From: an uncultured Clostridia bacterium
GTDB lineage: Bacteria > Bacillota > Clostridia > Oscillospirales > Oscillospiraceae
DNA: 64,000 nt
Direction of reading: 5' to 3'
Assembly (NCBI GenBank): GCA_946550725.1
Contig: CAMNQX010000002.1
Span: 62,001 to 126,000 of the forward strand
In this document: piece after piece, positions 42,523-48,518 of the stretch
How positions within the stretch are numbered: the stretch's first letter is position 1
Layout: each line of letters opens with the position of its first letter
Translations under genes and position numbers: made by a program
Notes under the pieces: generated by a model
Database searches by the model: none
What the model was told of the DNA's origin: nothing
What the model saw: the letters and a program-made list of their open reading frames with translations, nothing else

Positions 42523-43346
42523 AGCGGCGGTAGGGAGCTCCTCACCGTGTGGGCTTGTCTATCATCCGCAACGTCTCCCAGCTCTGCGGCGTTGCCCAGG
42601 TAGTCGTCCAGGTTGTTCAGGAACGTGGCCACATGAGGGATCCCGATTCCCTTCTGCCATTCCTCGCTGGCCGTCAGCTTTTTCAGGGCCGCGGCCATCG
42701 CGTCGATCACCGCCTTGCTCGGCCGGAGCTTGTCCCAGGCGTTCATGGCCCGCTGCTTGTTGCGCTTCCCCTTCGACGGGTAGAACCGCCAAAGGCCCTC
42801 AAAGCGGGCAGGCTCCCAGTCGGGCGCCTCACGCGGTCCTTTCCTGCGTGTGCGCCCCGTGCCCTTTGTGGGGGGATTATGGGGGGTATTACTGTTAAGT
42901 CTATTATTACTTTGTGGCGAAAAAACCGGCACCGGTTTTTTCGTCAACGGTGCAACCGTTGACGATTTTTCAGGCAACGGTGCGCCCTCCTCGTCCGCAG
43001 GGGGTTCCTCCGGCGGAGTATCCTCACCCGCCGGAATACCTTCCTCGGCGCTGCTGAACACCCGGACGACGTACTCGTTTCCGCCAAAGGTTCCTTTATC
43101 TCCGTGGAGCTGACGGCGGGTCAGGTATCCCGCCTCCTCCAGCTCCACCAGGGATTTGCGGATGGTGTCCCGGCTCAGCCCACAGTAAACCGCTAGGCCC
43201 CGGACCGAGAAGTCCCAGTCCGGGGGACGCGACGCCATCACTAGCAGGAGACCCAGCGTCCGCAGGGAGAGCCGCCGGTCGCACACCGTTTGGTTTGGCA
43301 GCGGCGTGAAGTCCATCCACGGCTCTATCCTGATCACGTCGGACAT
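42519..43346 (-). CDS. Phage replication initiator/replisome organiser-like protein
   Basis: 275 residues from ATG 43346 (MSDVIRIEPWMDFTPL). The N-terminal winged helix shows LSLRTLGLLLVMASRPPDWDFSVRGLAVYCGLSRDTIRKSLVELEEAGYLTRRQ. A disordered Pro/Thr/Ser linker follows (about 105-165). The C-terminal helical domain (FEGLWRFYPSKGKRNKQRAMNAWDKL...VATFLNNLDDYLG) resembles DnaD-like or replisome-organiser tails that load the helicase. Its leader is overlapped by a rightward candidate antisense RNA. Confidence 0.8.
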   Translation of the reverse strand: MSDVIRIEPWMDFTPLPNQTVCDRRLSLRTLGLLLVMASRPPDWDFSVRGLAVYCGLSRDTIRKSLVELEEAGYLTRRQLHGDKGTFGGNEYVVRVFSSAEEGIPAGEDTPPEEPPADEEGAPLPEKSSTVAPLTKKPVPVFSPQSNNRLNSNTPHNPPTKGTGRTRRKGPREAPDWEPARFEGLWRFYPSKGKRNKQRAMNAWDKLRPSKAVIDAMAAALKKLTASEEWQKGIGIPHVATFLNNLDDYLGNAAELGDVADDRQAHTVRSSLPPL

Positions 43347-43358
43347 CTGACCACCCCC

Positions 43359-43387
43359 TTGCAAAACCCAAACGGGTGTGTTATAAT
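43359..43387 (+). promoter_or_regulatory. Strong rightward extended -10 promoter
   Basis: TTGCAA, 17-nt spacer, TGTTATAAT (extended -10). It points against the surrounding leftward genes and has no coding gene downstream before a terminator. Confidence 0.8.
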
Positions 43388-43393
43388 ATTTGC

Positions 43394-43459
43394 GTCCTCA
43401 TGGAGGCTTTGCCTCCTGGCCCCCTTGGTGGTGTACCCGCACCCCAGGGGGCATTTTTT
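43394..43459 (+). ncRNA. Candidate antisense small RNA over the replication-gene leader
   Basis: About 66 nt from the promoter above to a rho-independent terminator. Hairpin 1 is GGAGGC-TTT-GCCTCC. The terminator hairpin GCCCCCT/AGGGGGC extends by GGTG/CACC and is followed by ATTTTTT. It is fully antisense to the region between the xis-like gene and the replication initiator, resembling copy-control or immunity RNAs. Existence is inferred from promoter and terminator only. Confidence 0.65.
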
Positions 43460-43470
43460 ATGCTCTGAAA

Positions 43471-43695
43471 TCATGACATCCACCTCGCCAACGCTACCTT
43501 CGGCACCACATAGGAGCCGCCATACTTGCTTTGTCCGCCCACCTTTTTGGCGGGAAAGGTCTTGTCGCCCAGCAGCGTACCCCGGTAAACGCCCAAATAC
43601 GCCGCTACATCTGCGATCTTGAGGGTCTCCCGGCCCGGATAGGCTTCATCCAGACGGGCCAAATTCTCCCGGAATCCCGGTTTCTCCAATGGCAT
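43471..43695 (-). CDS. Excisionase-like/HTH DNA-binding protein
   Basis: 74 residues. LKIADVAAYLGVYRGTLLGDKTFPAKKVGGQSKYGGSYVVPKVALARWM is a MerR/AlpA-like winged-helix pattern as in phage excisionases (Xis) and small recombination directionality factors. AGGGAGGAACGCATC precedes the ATG. It lies in the early operon, far from int but expressed on induction, which suits excision control. An ordinary early regulator is the alternative. Confidence 0.7.
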   Translation of the reverse strand: MPLEKPGFRENLARLDEAYPGRETLKIADVAAYLGVYRGTLLGDKTFPAKKVGGQSKYGGSYVVPKVALARWMS

Positions 43696-43712
43696 GATGC
43701 GTTCCTCCCTTC

Positions 43713-43731
43713 GGTGTTCAACTTGGACACC
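43713..43731. repeat. 19-bp palindrome, site 5
   Basis: GGTGTTCAACTTGGACACC, one mismatched pair, in the gap before the xis-like gene. Confidence 0.85.
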
Positions 43732-43755
43732 GCTTTTTACGCGCTGTCCGCTCGG

Positions 43756-44223
43756 TCAACATTGTTCATCATCTTCTGATTTGCAGAATTTGAGCTCCAT
43801 GGCGGCCCGGCAGATGTCCTGCAGGTCCTCCATGATGGCGTCATACTCCTGGCGCTCATTGACATCGATGCGCCCGTCAGCTGCCAGCGAGACCAGCCGC
43901 TGGTCGGCATGGCTCCGCCCGAAGGCCGTGACCTTGTCCAGCAGGTTTAGCACTGCCTGGGGCAGAGGCTTGCCCGGCTCAAATTCCGGCATGGAGGCCT
44001 GCACGCTCCCCCGGCTCAGCTCCCGGAGGTACATTCCCGCCAGCCAGGGGGCGTCGTAGCACACCGCCAGGGTGTCCAGGGCCTCCACGGCACACCGCCG
44101 GGTCCCCGCCTCCCAAGCCTGGATGGCGTCCACCGAGTAGCCCGACATTTCCGCGGCCTTCTCTTGGGTGATGCCGGCGGTCCTCCGGGCCCGACGCAGG
44201 GCGTTCTGGGACAGATTGTCCAT
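43756..44223 (-). CDS. XRE-family transcriptional regulator
   Basis: 155 residues from ATG 44223 (MDNLSQNALRRARRTAG), preceded by GGAGTGATCACC. The N-terminal helix-turn-helix is ALRRARRTAGITQEKAAEMSGYSVDAIQAWEAGTRRC. The C-terminal half is helical (VLNLLDKVTAFGRSHADQRLVSL; EYDAIMEDLQDICRAA). It is the second early gene after the Cro-like protein and probably modulates the lytic programme. Exact role unknown. Confidence 0.8.
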   Translation of the reverse strand: MDNLSQNALRRARRTAGITQEKAAEMSGYSVDAIQAWEAGTRRCAVEALDTLAVCYDAPWLAGMYLRELSRGSVQASMPEFEPGKPLPQAVLNLLDKVTAFGRSHADQRLVSLAADGRIDVNERQEYDAIMEDLQDICRAAMELKFCKSEDDEQC

Positions 44224-44228
44224 GGTGA

Positions 44229-44438
44229 TCACTCCGTTTCCGTGGTATGGTTATTGTAGAGCTCGTCGATAGTGCAGCCCAGGATCTGGGACAGCCGGGG
44301 CAGGTCCCGAGCCTTGGGCAGAGCCGCCTCGCTCTCCCAGTTACCAACGGCGCCCTGCACAACTCCCATCTGCTCCGCCAAGCAGGCCTGGGACAGCCCA
44401 GCCGCCTCCCGGCGCGTCTTGATGCACATAACGCCCAT
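44229..44438 (-). CDS. Cro-like XRE repressor
   Basis: 69 residues from ATG 44438 (MGVMCIKTRREAAGLSQ), with GGAGGTGACGC upstream. It is a bare helix-turn-helix: TRREAAGLSQACLAEQMGVVQGAVGNWESEAALPKARDLPRLSQILG. It is the first gene of the leftward operon, divergent from the CI-like gene, the Cro position. It should bind the TAACA-type operators in between and lower repressor synthesis. Confidence 0.85.
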   Translation of the reverse strand: MGVMCIKTRREAAGLSQACLAEQMGVVQGAVGNWESEAALPKARDLPRLSQILGCTIDELYNNHTTETE

Positions 44439-44458
44439 TGCGTCACCTCCCCTCTGTC

Positions 44459-44526
44459 TAACAGTATTTGTGTTAGCACGGCAAGAATAACACAACCTCT
44501 GTTGATTGTCAACAGTAATTTTGTTA
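44459..44526. promoter_or_regulatory. Immunity operators O1-O3
   Basis: Three sites of form YAACA-N7-TGTTR: TAACAGTATTTGTGTTA (44459-44475), TAACACAACCTCTGTTG (44488-44504), CAACAGTAATTTTGTTA (44510-44526). O2 and O3 overlap the leftward promoter and O1 sits at its start point. Confidence 0.85.
44484..44512 (-). promoter_or_regulatory. Leftward lytic promoter (PR-like)
   Basis: Consensus TTGACA, 17-nt spacer, TATTCT, lying across O2 and O3. It drives the Cro-like gene and the whole leftward operon. Confidence 0.88.
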
Positions 44527-44542
44527 TTTTCTTTTTCTCGCC

Positions 44543-44571
44543 TTGCATAACATCATTAAATCTGATACCAT
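44543..44571 (+). promoter_or_regulatory. Possible rightward repressor promoter (PRM-like)
   Basis: TTGCAT, 17-nt spacer, extended -10 TGATACCAT, 22 bp before the repressor start. The -10 is weak, as expected of a maintenance promoter. Confidence 0.5.
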
Positions 44572-44592
44572 TGTGTCGCTGAGGTGATACAG

Positions 44593-45204
44593 ATGTTCCA
44601 AGTCAAGCTAAAAAACCTGCGGGAGCAGCGAGGGCTATCGCAGGCTGGACTAGCACACCGGCTCGGCGTCGGTCAGTCCGCCGTTGGAAACTGGGAAAGC
44701 GGTCGTTGCTTGCCTTCGACCGCCATGTCGCAAAAAATTGCCTCATTTTTTAACGTGAGCGTTGACTACCTTTTCGGAATTTCACAGGTGAAGGATCCTG
44801 CGAAGCCGAAGTCCATCCGAGTGCCCGTCCTGGGTGATGTGGCTGCCGGTATCCCAATCGAGGCCGTCACCGACATCGTGGACTACGAGGAGATCGACGC
44901 CGCCCTGGCGGCTTCCGGTGAGTTCTTTGGTCTCCGGATCAAAGGGTCCAGCATGGAGCCCCGGATGCGGGAGGGGGACGTGGTCATCGTCCGCAAGCAG
45001 GATGCCGCCGAGACCGGGGACACCGTAGTGGTGCTGGTCAACGGCGACAGCGCCACGGTGAAGAAAATAAAATACGGGCCGGACGGGATCACGCTGATTC
45101 CATCCAACCCGACCTTTGACCCATTGTTTTACAGCGCCCAAGAGGTAGAAAGCCTGCCCGTCCGTGTCCTCGGTCGGGTGGTGGAACTCCGAGCAAAATA
45201 TTAA
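44593..45204 (+). CDS. CI/LexA-type prophage repressor (S24 autopeptidase)
   Basis: 203 residues from ATG 44593 (MFQVKLKNLREQRG), GAGGTGATACAG upstream. The N-terminal XRE domain is LKNLREQRGLSQAGLAHRLGVGQSAVGNWESGRCLP. An Ala-Gly cleavage region (GDVAAGIPIE) leads to the peptidase with Ser120 in GSSMEPRM and Lys157 in SATVKKIK. It maintains lysogeny by binding O1-O3 and should be inactivated by RecA-stimulated self-cleavage after DNA damage. Palindrome site 6 follows its stop. Confidence 0.94.
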   Translation: MFQVKLKNLREQRGLSQAGLAHRLGVGQSAVGNWESGRCLPSTAMSQKIASFFNVSVDYLFGISQVKDPAKPKSIRVPVLGDVAAGIPIEAVTDIVDYEEIDAALAASGEFFGLRIKGSSMEPRMREGDVVIVRKQDAAETGDTVVVLVNGDSATVKKIKYGPDGITLIPSNPTFDPLFYSAQEVESLPVRVLGRVVELRAKY

Positions 45205-45207
45205 AGC

Positions 45208-45226
45208 GGTGTCCAAGGTGGACACC
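45208..45226. repeat. 19-bp palindrome, site 6
   Basis: GGTGTCCAAGGTGGACACC, one internal mismatched pair, lies between the repressor stop and the next gene's ribosome site. Confidence 0.87.
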
Positions 45227-45250
45227 GCAAAAATGAAAGGAGAAAGAGAC

Positions 45251-46033
45251 ATGGTTACGATTCCCGCGAAGGTAAAAGACAGGCTGATTGCTGGGGTGAA
45301 GAAGTTCCAGCCCGTGGTGAAGAAAGCTCAAGCCAAGGACATCAACGAGAGCGACACCGTCACCATTGTGTCCGATATCCTATCCGACGTATTCGGCTAT
45401 GACAAGTACAGCGAGATCACGTCGGAGTTCGCTATCAAGAAAACTTTCTGCGACCTGGCCACCCAGATCAATGGGGTAACCAAGCTGCTTATGGAGGTCA
45501 AGGCGGTGGGCCTTGAACTGAAGGATCAGCACGTCAAACAGGCGGTTGATTACGGCGCAAACGCCGGCATTGAGTGGGTCGTGCTGACCAACGGCGTTGA
45601 CTGGCGGGTATACAACATTGTTTTTGGTAAACCCGTCATGGCGGAGCTGGTATATAACTTCAACCTTACCACCCTGAATCCCAAGAAGCAAAACGAGTTG
45701 GAAATGCTGTACTACCTGTCCCGCGAATCCATGGCCAAGGGGAATCGCACGTCCTTGGATGATTTTCATTCCCAACAGCAGTTGGTCAACAAGGTCATGA
45801 TTGCCCAGATCCTGATGGCAGACCCTGTCCTGGACACGGTCCGCAAGACCCTCCGCAAGCTCTCAGCAGACCTGAAAATCTCCAATGACGAGATACAGCA
45901 TATCATTACCGACGAAATCATCAAGCGGGACGTGCTGGACGACGATCGTGCCGCCGACGCCAAAAAGAAGGTCGCAAAGGCCCTCAAGCCCGCTGCAAAG
46001 CCCGCCAAGGCAACGACTGACGTAGGGGAATAA
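45251..46033 (+). CDS. Stand-alone type I restriction HsdR_N-like nuclease domain protein
   Basis: 260 residues from ATG 45251 (MVTIPAKVKDRLIAG), with AAAGGAGAAAG upstream. The middle (about 45-150) has the PD-(D/E)xK arrangement of HsdR N-terminal domains: FGYDKYSEITSEFAIKKTFCDLA..., LLMEVKAVG (ExK), then QAVDYGANAGIEWVVLTNGVDWRVY. No helicase domain or HsdM/S follows; the C-terminal third is helical with an Ala/Lys-rich tail. It lies on the repressor transcript, so it is expected in lysogens. A superinfection-defence or DNA-repair role is inferred. Confidence 0.75.
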   Translation: MVTIPAKVKDRLIAGVKKFQPVVKKAQAKDINESDTVTIVSDILSDVFGYDKYSEITSEFAIKKTFCDLATQINGVTKLLMEVKAVGLELKDQHVKQAVDYGANAGIEWVVLTNGVDWRVYNIVFGKPVMAELVYNFNLTTLNPKKQNELEMLYYLSRESMAKGNRTSLDDFHSQQQLVNKVMIAQILMADPVLDTVRKTLRKLSADLKISNDEIQHIITDEIIKRDVLDDDRAADAKKKVAKALKPAAKPAKATTDVGE

Positions 46034-46034
46034 C

Positions 46035-46053
46035 AGTGTCCAAGTTGGACACC
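46035..46053. repeat. 19-bp palindrome, site 7
   Basis: AGTGTCCAAGTTGGACACC: the inner 17 bp are a perfect dyad. It starts one base after the nuclease-like gene's stop. Confidence 0.88.
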
Positions 46054-46061
46054 GCCTTCTG

Positions 46062-46098
46062 AAAAAAAGAGGCCCCGGAGTTGTGCTCCGGAGCCTCT
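46062..46098 (-). terminator. Terminator of hicAB (leftward)
   Basis: Stem GAGGCTCCGGAG/CTCCGGGGCCTC-type with loop CACAA is followed leftward by T7. It lies between convergent genes. Confidence 0.8.
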
Positions 46099-46102
46099 GC
46101 TT

Positions 46103-46489
46103 TCACTGAACGCCCAGCTTCTGGCGCAGGCCATCCTGGAGGACCTGGGAGAAGTTGATCGCGGCCTTTTCAGCCAACTCGTTGAGGTAGTTGGGAATGG
46201 TCACATTTTTTCGGACGGTCCTCATGTCGTTGGCCCGCCGATAGGCGTCAAAGTCCACCAGCACGAACGTGGTCATATCCCCATCGGCACAGGCCGGCAG
46301 CTCCGAGGCCGGATGGGGAATCCCCTTCCCCGCGTCCTGGAGAGTAATCCCCATCAGACCGATGGCATCCGCCGCCATATCCAGAGCTTCTTCCAGGGTG
46401 TCACCTTCGGTGTTGATCTCCAGATCCGGGACGTACACAAGATATCCTTTCGTGGTAGGCGTCAAAATAGTGGGGTATGCGGTTTTCAT
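46103..46489 (-). CDS. hicB: HicB-type antitoxin
   Basis: 128 residues. The N-terminal partial RNase-H-like HicB fold is YPTILTPTTKGYLVYVPDLEINTEGDTLEEALDMAADAIG. The C-terminal ribbon-helix-helix is RTVRKNVTIPNYLNELAEKAAINFSQVLQDGLRQKL. It neutralises HicA and represses its operon. The track's 212-residue frame starts at the operon promoter; the true start (MKTAYPT) follows AGGAGGACAGGAGC. It is downstream of hicA as usual. Confidence 0.92.
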   Translation of the reverse strand: MKTAYPTILTPTTKGYLVYVPDLEINTEGDTLEEALDMAADAIGLMGITLQDAGKGIPHPASELPACADGDMTTFVLVDFDAYRRANDMRTVRKNVTIPNYLNELAEKAAINFSQVLQDGLRQKLGVQ

Positions 46490-46509
46490 GCTCCTGTCCT
46501 CCTCTTGGT

Positions 46510-46532
46510 GCCGGGGGCTTATAGCCCCCGGC
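46510..46532 (-). promoter_or_regulatory. Hairpin overlapping the hicA stop codon
   Basis: A perfect 10-bp stem GCCGGGGGCT/AGCCCCCGGC with a 3-nt loop spans the hicA TAA between toxin and antitoxin genes. There is no T-run, so it is more likely an mRNA stability or translation element than a terminator. Confidence 0.6.
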
Positions 46533-46689
46533 GTTTGATGATTGCTTTTGCTAGGTCTTCGCTGACTTCGCTGTGTCGGGGAACTGCCTCGTAGTCGGTC
46601 CCGTTCGTCACGATGGTATGATTTCCTCCTTCTCTCTCTATCCACCATCCTTTTTTCTTGAATCGTTTGATGAGGTCTTTCCGTTTCAT
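46519..46689 (-). CDS. hicA: HicA-type mRNA interferase toxin
   Basis: 56 residues, below the track limit: MKRKDLIKRFKKKGWWIEREGGNHTIVTNG, then AVPRHSEVSEDLAKAIIKRRGL. This is the double-stranded RNA-binding-like HicA fold with the catalytic His in GGNHTI. It cleaves mRNA when free of HicB. AGGGGGAGACAAA precedes the ATG. It is a moron cassette between lysogeny genes and int, probably stabilising the prophage. Confidence 0.92.
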   Translation of the reverse strand: MKRKDLIKRFKKKGWWIEREGGNHTIVTNGTDYEAVPRHSEVSEDLAKAIIKRRGL

Positions 46690-46712
46690 TTTGTCTCCCC
46701 CTTACATTTACT

Positions 46713-46741
46713 ATTATACGCATTGAATACGCATTTGTCAA
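46713..46741 (-). promoter_or_regulatory. hicAB promoter with direct-repeat operator
   Basis: Perfect consensus TTGACA, 17-nt spacer, TATAAT. The spacer holds two direct copies of AATGCGTAT 11 bp apart, a probable HicB operator. Confidence 0.85.
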
Positions 46742-46800
46742 GGCTTTTTTTGAAAATATTTGTGCCCAAGGAGAGGGCCGAGAGGAAGGAGGGGTGGCAT

Positions 46801-47838
46801 ATGCCGGCCAAAGGCAAATACCATCTGCGCCCGGATGGGCTGCTGGAAACCACCCGCACCGACCCTCACACGCATAAGCGCATCCATTTTTATGGGCACA
46901 CAGCGCGAGAGATCGACGTGCAGATCATGGAGTACGCCACACGCCAAGAGACCGGCCCTTCGTTCGCTGATATCGCAAAAGAGTGGTGGAATCTGCATTC
47001 CCCGATGCTGGCTCCAAACAGCTTAAAGAATTACAGGCCAGCCTATCGCCGGGCGGTGGATGAATTTGGAGACACCCCCATCCGTCAAATTGTCCCCAGA
47101 GATGTCAAGCGGTTCATCACCGCCTTTGCCCGCGGAAATCGTGCTCGAAAAACAGTGTCTACCCAGCTCCTTGTCTGCAATCTGATTTTCAGCTATGCCG
47201 TGGAGAGTGGTGTCATAGAGGTTTCGCCATCCACGCACATAAAAGTCCCCGCCAACCTAGCTGTGACGCACAGGAGTGCTGCCAGCGAGGCCGACGAGGC
47301 CATCGTGAAGAAATCCGCCGGGGTTTGGCTGCTGCCCACGTTCATACTCTACACTGGACTGCGAAGGGGTGAGGCGTTGGCCCTAACCTGGGGTGATGTG
47401 GATTTAGAAAATAACGTGATCCACGTCACGAAGAGCCTATACCATGAAGGAGACCGCCCGCATATCAAAGCCCCAAAAACCGCTGCAGGGATTCGCTCGG
47501 TCCCGTTACTCAAACCGCTCCGAGATGTTCTTCCACCGCCAGGGGGACCAGATGAGTATATCTTTTCTGTTGACGGCGGCGCGTCTCCACTTACAAATCG
47601 GAAGTATCAAACCCTCTGGGAACACTATGTATCTGCCACCGGCATTACCTGCACCGCCCACCAGCTCCGCCACAGCTATGCTACCATGCTCTATGAGAGT
47701 GAGGTGGACATCAAGGAGGCCCAGGACCTCTTGGGTCACTCTACCGCAGCCATGACCATGGATGTCTACACTCACCTGCGGGCGTCCCGCCGCCAAGAGA
47801 CAATCAGCAAAATCAACAAGAAGCTCGAAGTGTCGTAA
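46801..47838 (+). CDS. int: Phage tyrosine integrase
   Basis: 345 residues from ATG 46801 (MPAKGKYHLRPDG), AAGGAGGGG upstream; the track frame begins in hicA antisense. An N-terminal arm-binding module (HLRPDGLLETTRTDPHTHKRIHFYG) is followed by a SAM-like core-binding domain (PSFADIAKEWWNLHSPMLAPNSLKNY). The catalytic domain has Arg in TGLRRGEALAL, HQLRHSYATMLY (His-x-x-Arg), LLGHSTAAMT (His) and the nucleophile Tyr in MDVYTHL. It lies 47 bp from attR; its stop overlaps a right arm site. Confidence 0.95.
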   Translation: MPAKGKYHLRPDGLLETTRTDPHTHKRIHFYGHTAREIDVQIMEYATRQETGPSFADIAKEWWNLHSPMLAPNSLKNYRPAYRRAVDEFGDTPIRQIVPRDVKRFITAFARGNRARKTVSTQLLVCNLIFSYAVESGVIEVSPSTHIKVPANLAVTHRSAASEADEAIVKKSAGVWLLPTFILYTGLRRGEALALTWGDVDLENNVIHVTKSLYHEGDRPHIKAPKTAAGIRSVPLLKPLRDVLPPPGGPDEYIFSVDGGASPLTNRKYQTLWEHYVSATGITCTAHQLRHSYATMLYESEVDIKEAQDLLGHSTAAMTMDVYTHLRASRRQETISKINKKLEVS

Positions 47839-47850
47839 ATATGTCGTAAA
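47831..47850. promoter_or_regulatory. Putative integrase arm-type sites, right arm
   Basis: Two direct TGTCGTAAA copies start 11 bp apart (47831, 47842), matching the left-end doublet. The first contains the int stop codon. Confidence 0.65.
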
Positions 47851-47884
47851 ACCTCTGTGTATATTGATATTTCAACGGGCGAAA

Positions 47885-47911
47885 AGAGTTCAAATCTCTC
47901 CTTCTGCGCCA
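47885..47911 (+). repeat. attR core
   Basis: Exact 27-bp copy of the tRNA-Ser(GCU) 3' end, followed by the host terminator that originally served that tRNA. Confidence 0.95.
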
Positions 47912-47912
47912 G

Positions 47913-47944
47913 CACCCCTCGCGGCTGCGAGGGGTGTTCTTTTT
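47913..47944 (+). terminator. Original chromosomal tRNA-Ser terminator
   Basis: A 9-bp stem CACCCCTCG/CGAGGGGTG with a 6-nt loop then TTCTTTTT directly follows attR. Confidence 0.88.
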
Positions 47945-47996
47945 GCTCCCGGGCCGAGACCGCGCCCATACAGGTCAAAGGGCGGAAATTTCCCTG

Positions 47997-48025
47997 TTGA
48001 CAAGCGGCTCTTTTTCTGGTAAAAT
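47997..48025 (+). promoter_or_regulatory. Promoter of tRNA-Thr/tRNA-Tyr
   Basis: TTGACA, 17-nt spacer, TAAAAT, 30 bp before tRNA-Thr. Confidence 0.85.
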
Positions 48026-48054
48026 AGCTTTCGCTGTTGGACGAGCAGCCGTGT

Positions 48055-48130
48055 GCTGGTGTAGCTCAGTTGGTAGAGCAGCTGATTTGTAATCAGCAGG
48101 TCGGGGGTTCGAGTCCGTCCACCAGCTCCA
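48055..48130 (+). tRNA. tRNA-Thr (anticodon UGU)
   Basis: Acceptor GCTGGTG/CACCAGC plus TCCA, D arm GTAGCTCAGTTGGTAGAGC, anticodon loop TTTGTAA (TGT), T arm GGGGGTTCGAGTCC. Confidence 0.96.
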
Positions 48131-48133
48131 GAA

Positions 48134-48261
48134 GAGCGAGCGTAGACACGTAGGCTCGGATGGACCGGAGCGAGGGCCGAATTGGTAAGGCGGCAAGGCC
48201 GCCGCGATTTGGCCCGAGACGGAGGGAAGCCGAGCCGCGACGTGTCCAACGCGAGCTTGAC
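48134..48261 (+). repeat. Structured dispersed repeat, copy 2 (inside a tRNA operon)
   Basis: About 128 bp between tRNA-Thr and tRNA-Tyr, core near-identical to copy 1 at 9530. The central hairpin is GGCGGC-AAG-GCCGCC, where copy 1 has GGTGGC-GTA-GCCGCC. The outer stem here is GACACGT..GGCTCGG with CCGAGCC..ACGTGTC, different bases from copy 1 but again complementary. It must be removed when the tRNA precursor is processed. Confidence 0.85.
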
Positions 48262-48280
48262 AGCCCAAACAATTTCATAT

Positions 48281-48364
48281 GGAGGAGTTCCCGAGTGGCC
48301 AAAGGGGGCAGACTGTAAATCTGTTGCGTAAGCTTCGGTGGTTCGAATCCACCCTCCTCCACCA
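48281..48364 (+). tRNA. tRNA-Tyr (anticodon GUA)
   Basis: Class II tRNA: acceptor GGAGGAG/CTCCTCC plus ACCA, anticodon loop CTGTAAA (GTA), long variable arm, T arm GGTGGTTCGAATCCACC. Confidence 0.96.
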
Positions 48365-48398
48365 TTCGCCGCGAGCCTTGTGCTTGCGGCGAATTTTT
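48364..48398 (+). terminator. Terminator after tRNA-Tyr
   Basis: Stem ATTCGCCGCGAGC/GCTTGCGGCGAAT with one mismatch and T5 tail. Confidence 0.88.
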
Positions 48399-48424
48399 AT
48401 TTCTCCCGCTATGCAGCCGGTATC

Positions 48425-48453
48425 TTGTTTTTGAAAATGGCTTGAAGTATAAT
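48425..48453 (+). promoter_or_regulatory. Promoter of the SLH-protein gene
   Basis: TTGTTT, 17-nt spacer, TATAAT; start codon 66 bp downstream. Confidence 0.7.
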
Positions 48454-48518
48454 GAATAAAAGACGTATGTCTTTTATCTTTCCATATGGAAGAGCAATTT
48501 TTATAAGGAGTGAGCCCG

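Larger units (their letters stand above)
16666..47911. mobile_element. Complete siphovirus-type prophage in tRNA-Ser(GCU)
   Basis: A 31.2-kb element bounded by an exact 27-bp direct repeat of the tRNA 3' end. Every expected module is present and no frame is obviously broken: tyrosine integrase, Xis-like, divergent repressor/Cro region with operators, replication initiator and DnaB helicase, ParA/ParB-like, HUH endonuclease, HNH-TerS-TerL, portal, ClpP protease, HK97 capsid, connectors, tail tube, frameshifted chaperones, tape measure, baseplate, fibre, holin and endolysin. The HK97-like capsid and long tape measure imply a long non-contractile tail. Whether it is inducible cannot be read. Confidence 0.96.

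Noticed and set aside
24209-46053. 19-bp palindromes as ordinary CI/Cro operators or SOS boxes
   Set aside because: The immunity operators next to cI are YAACA-N7-TGTTR, a different sequence, and the palindrome does not match a Firmicutes LexA box (CGAAC-N4-GTTCG).
48093-48365. ORFs across tRNA-Tyr and the structured repeat (also 9395-9664)
   Set aside because: They translate tRNA and repeat DNA; similar spurious frames appear at both repeat copies.
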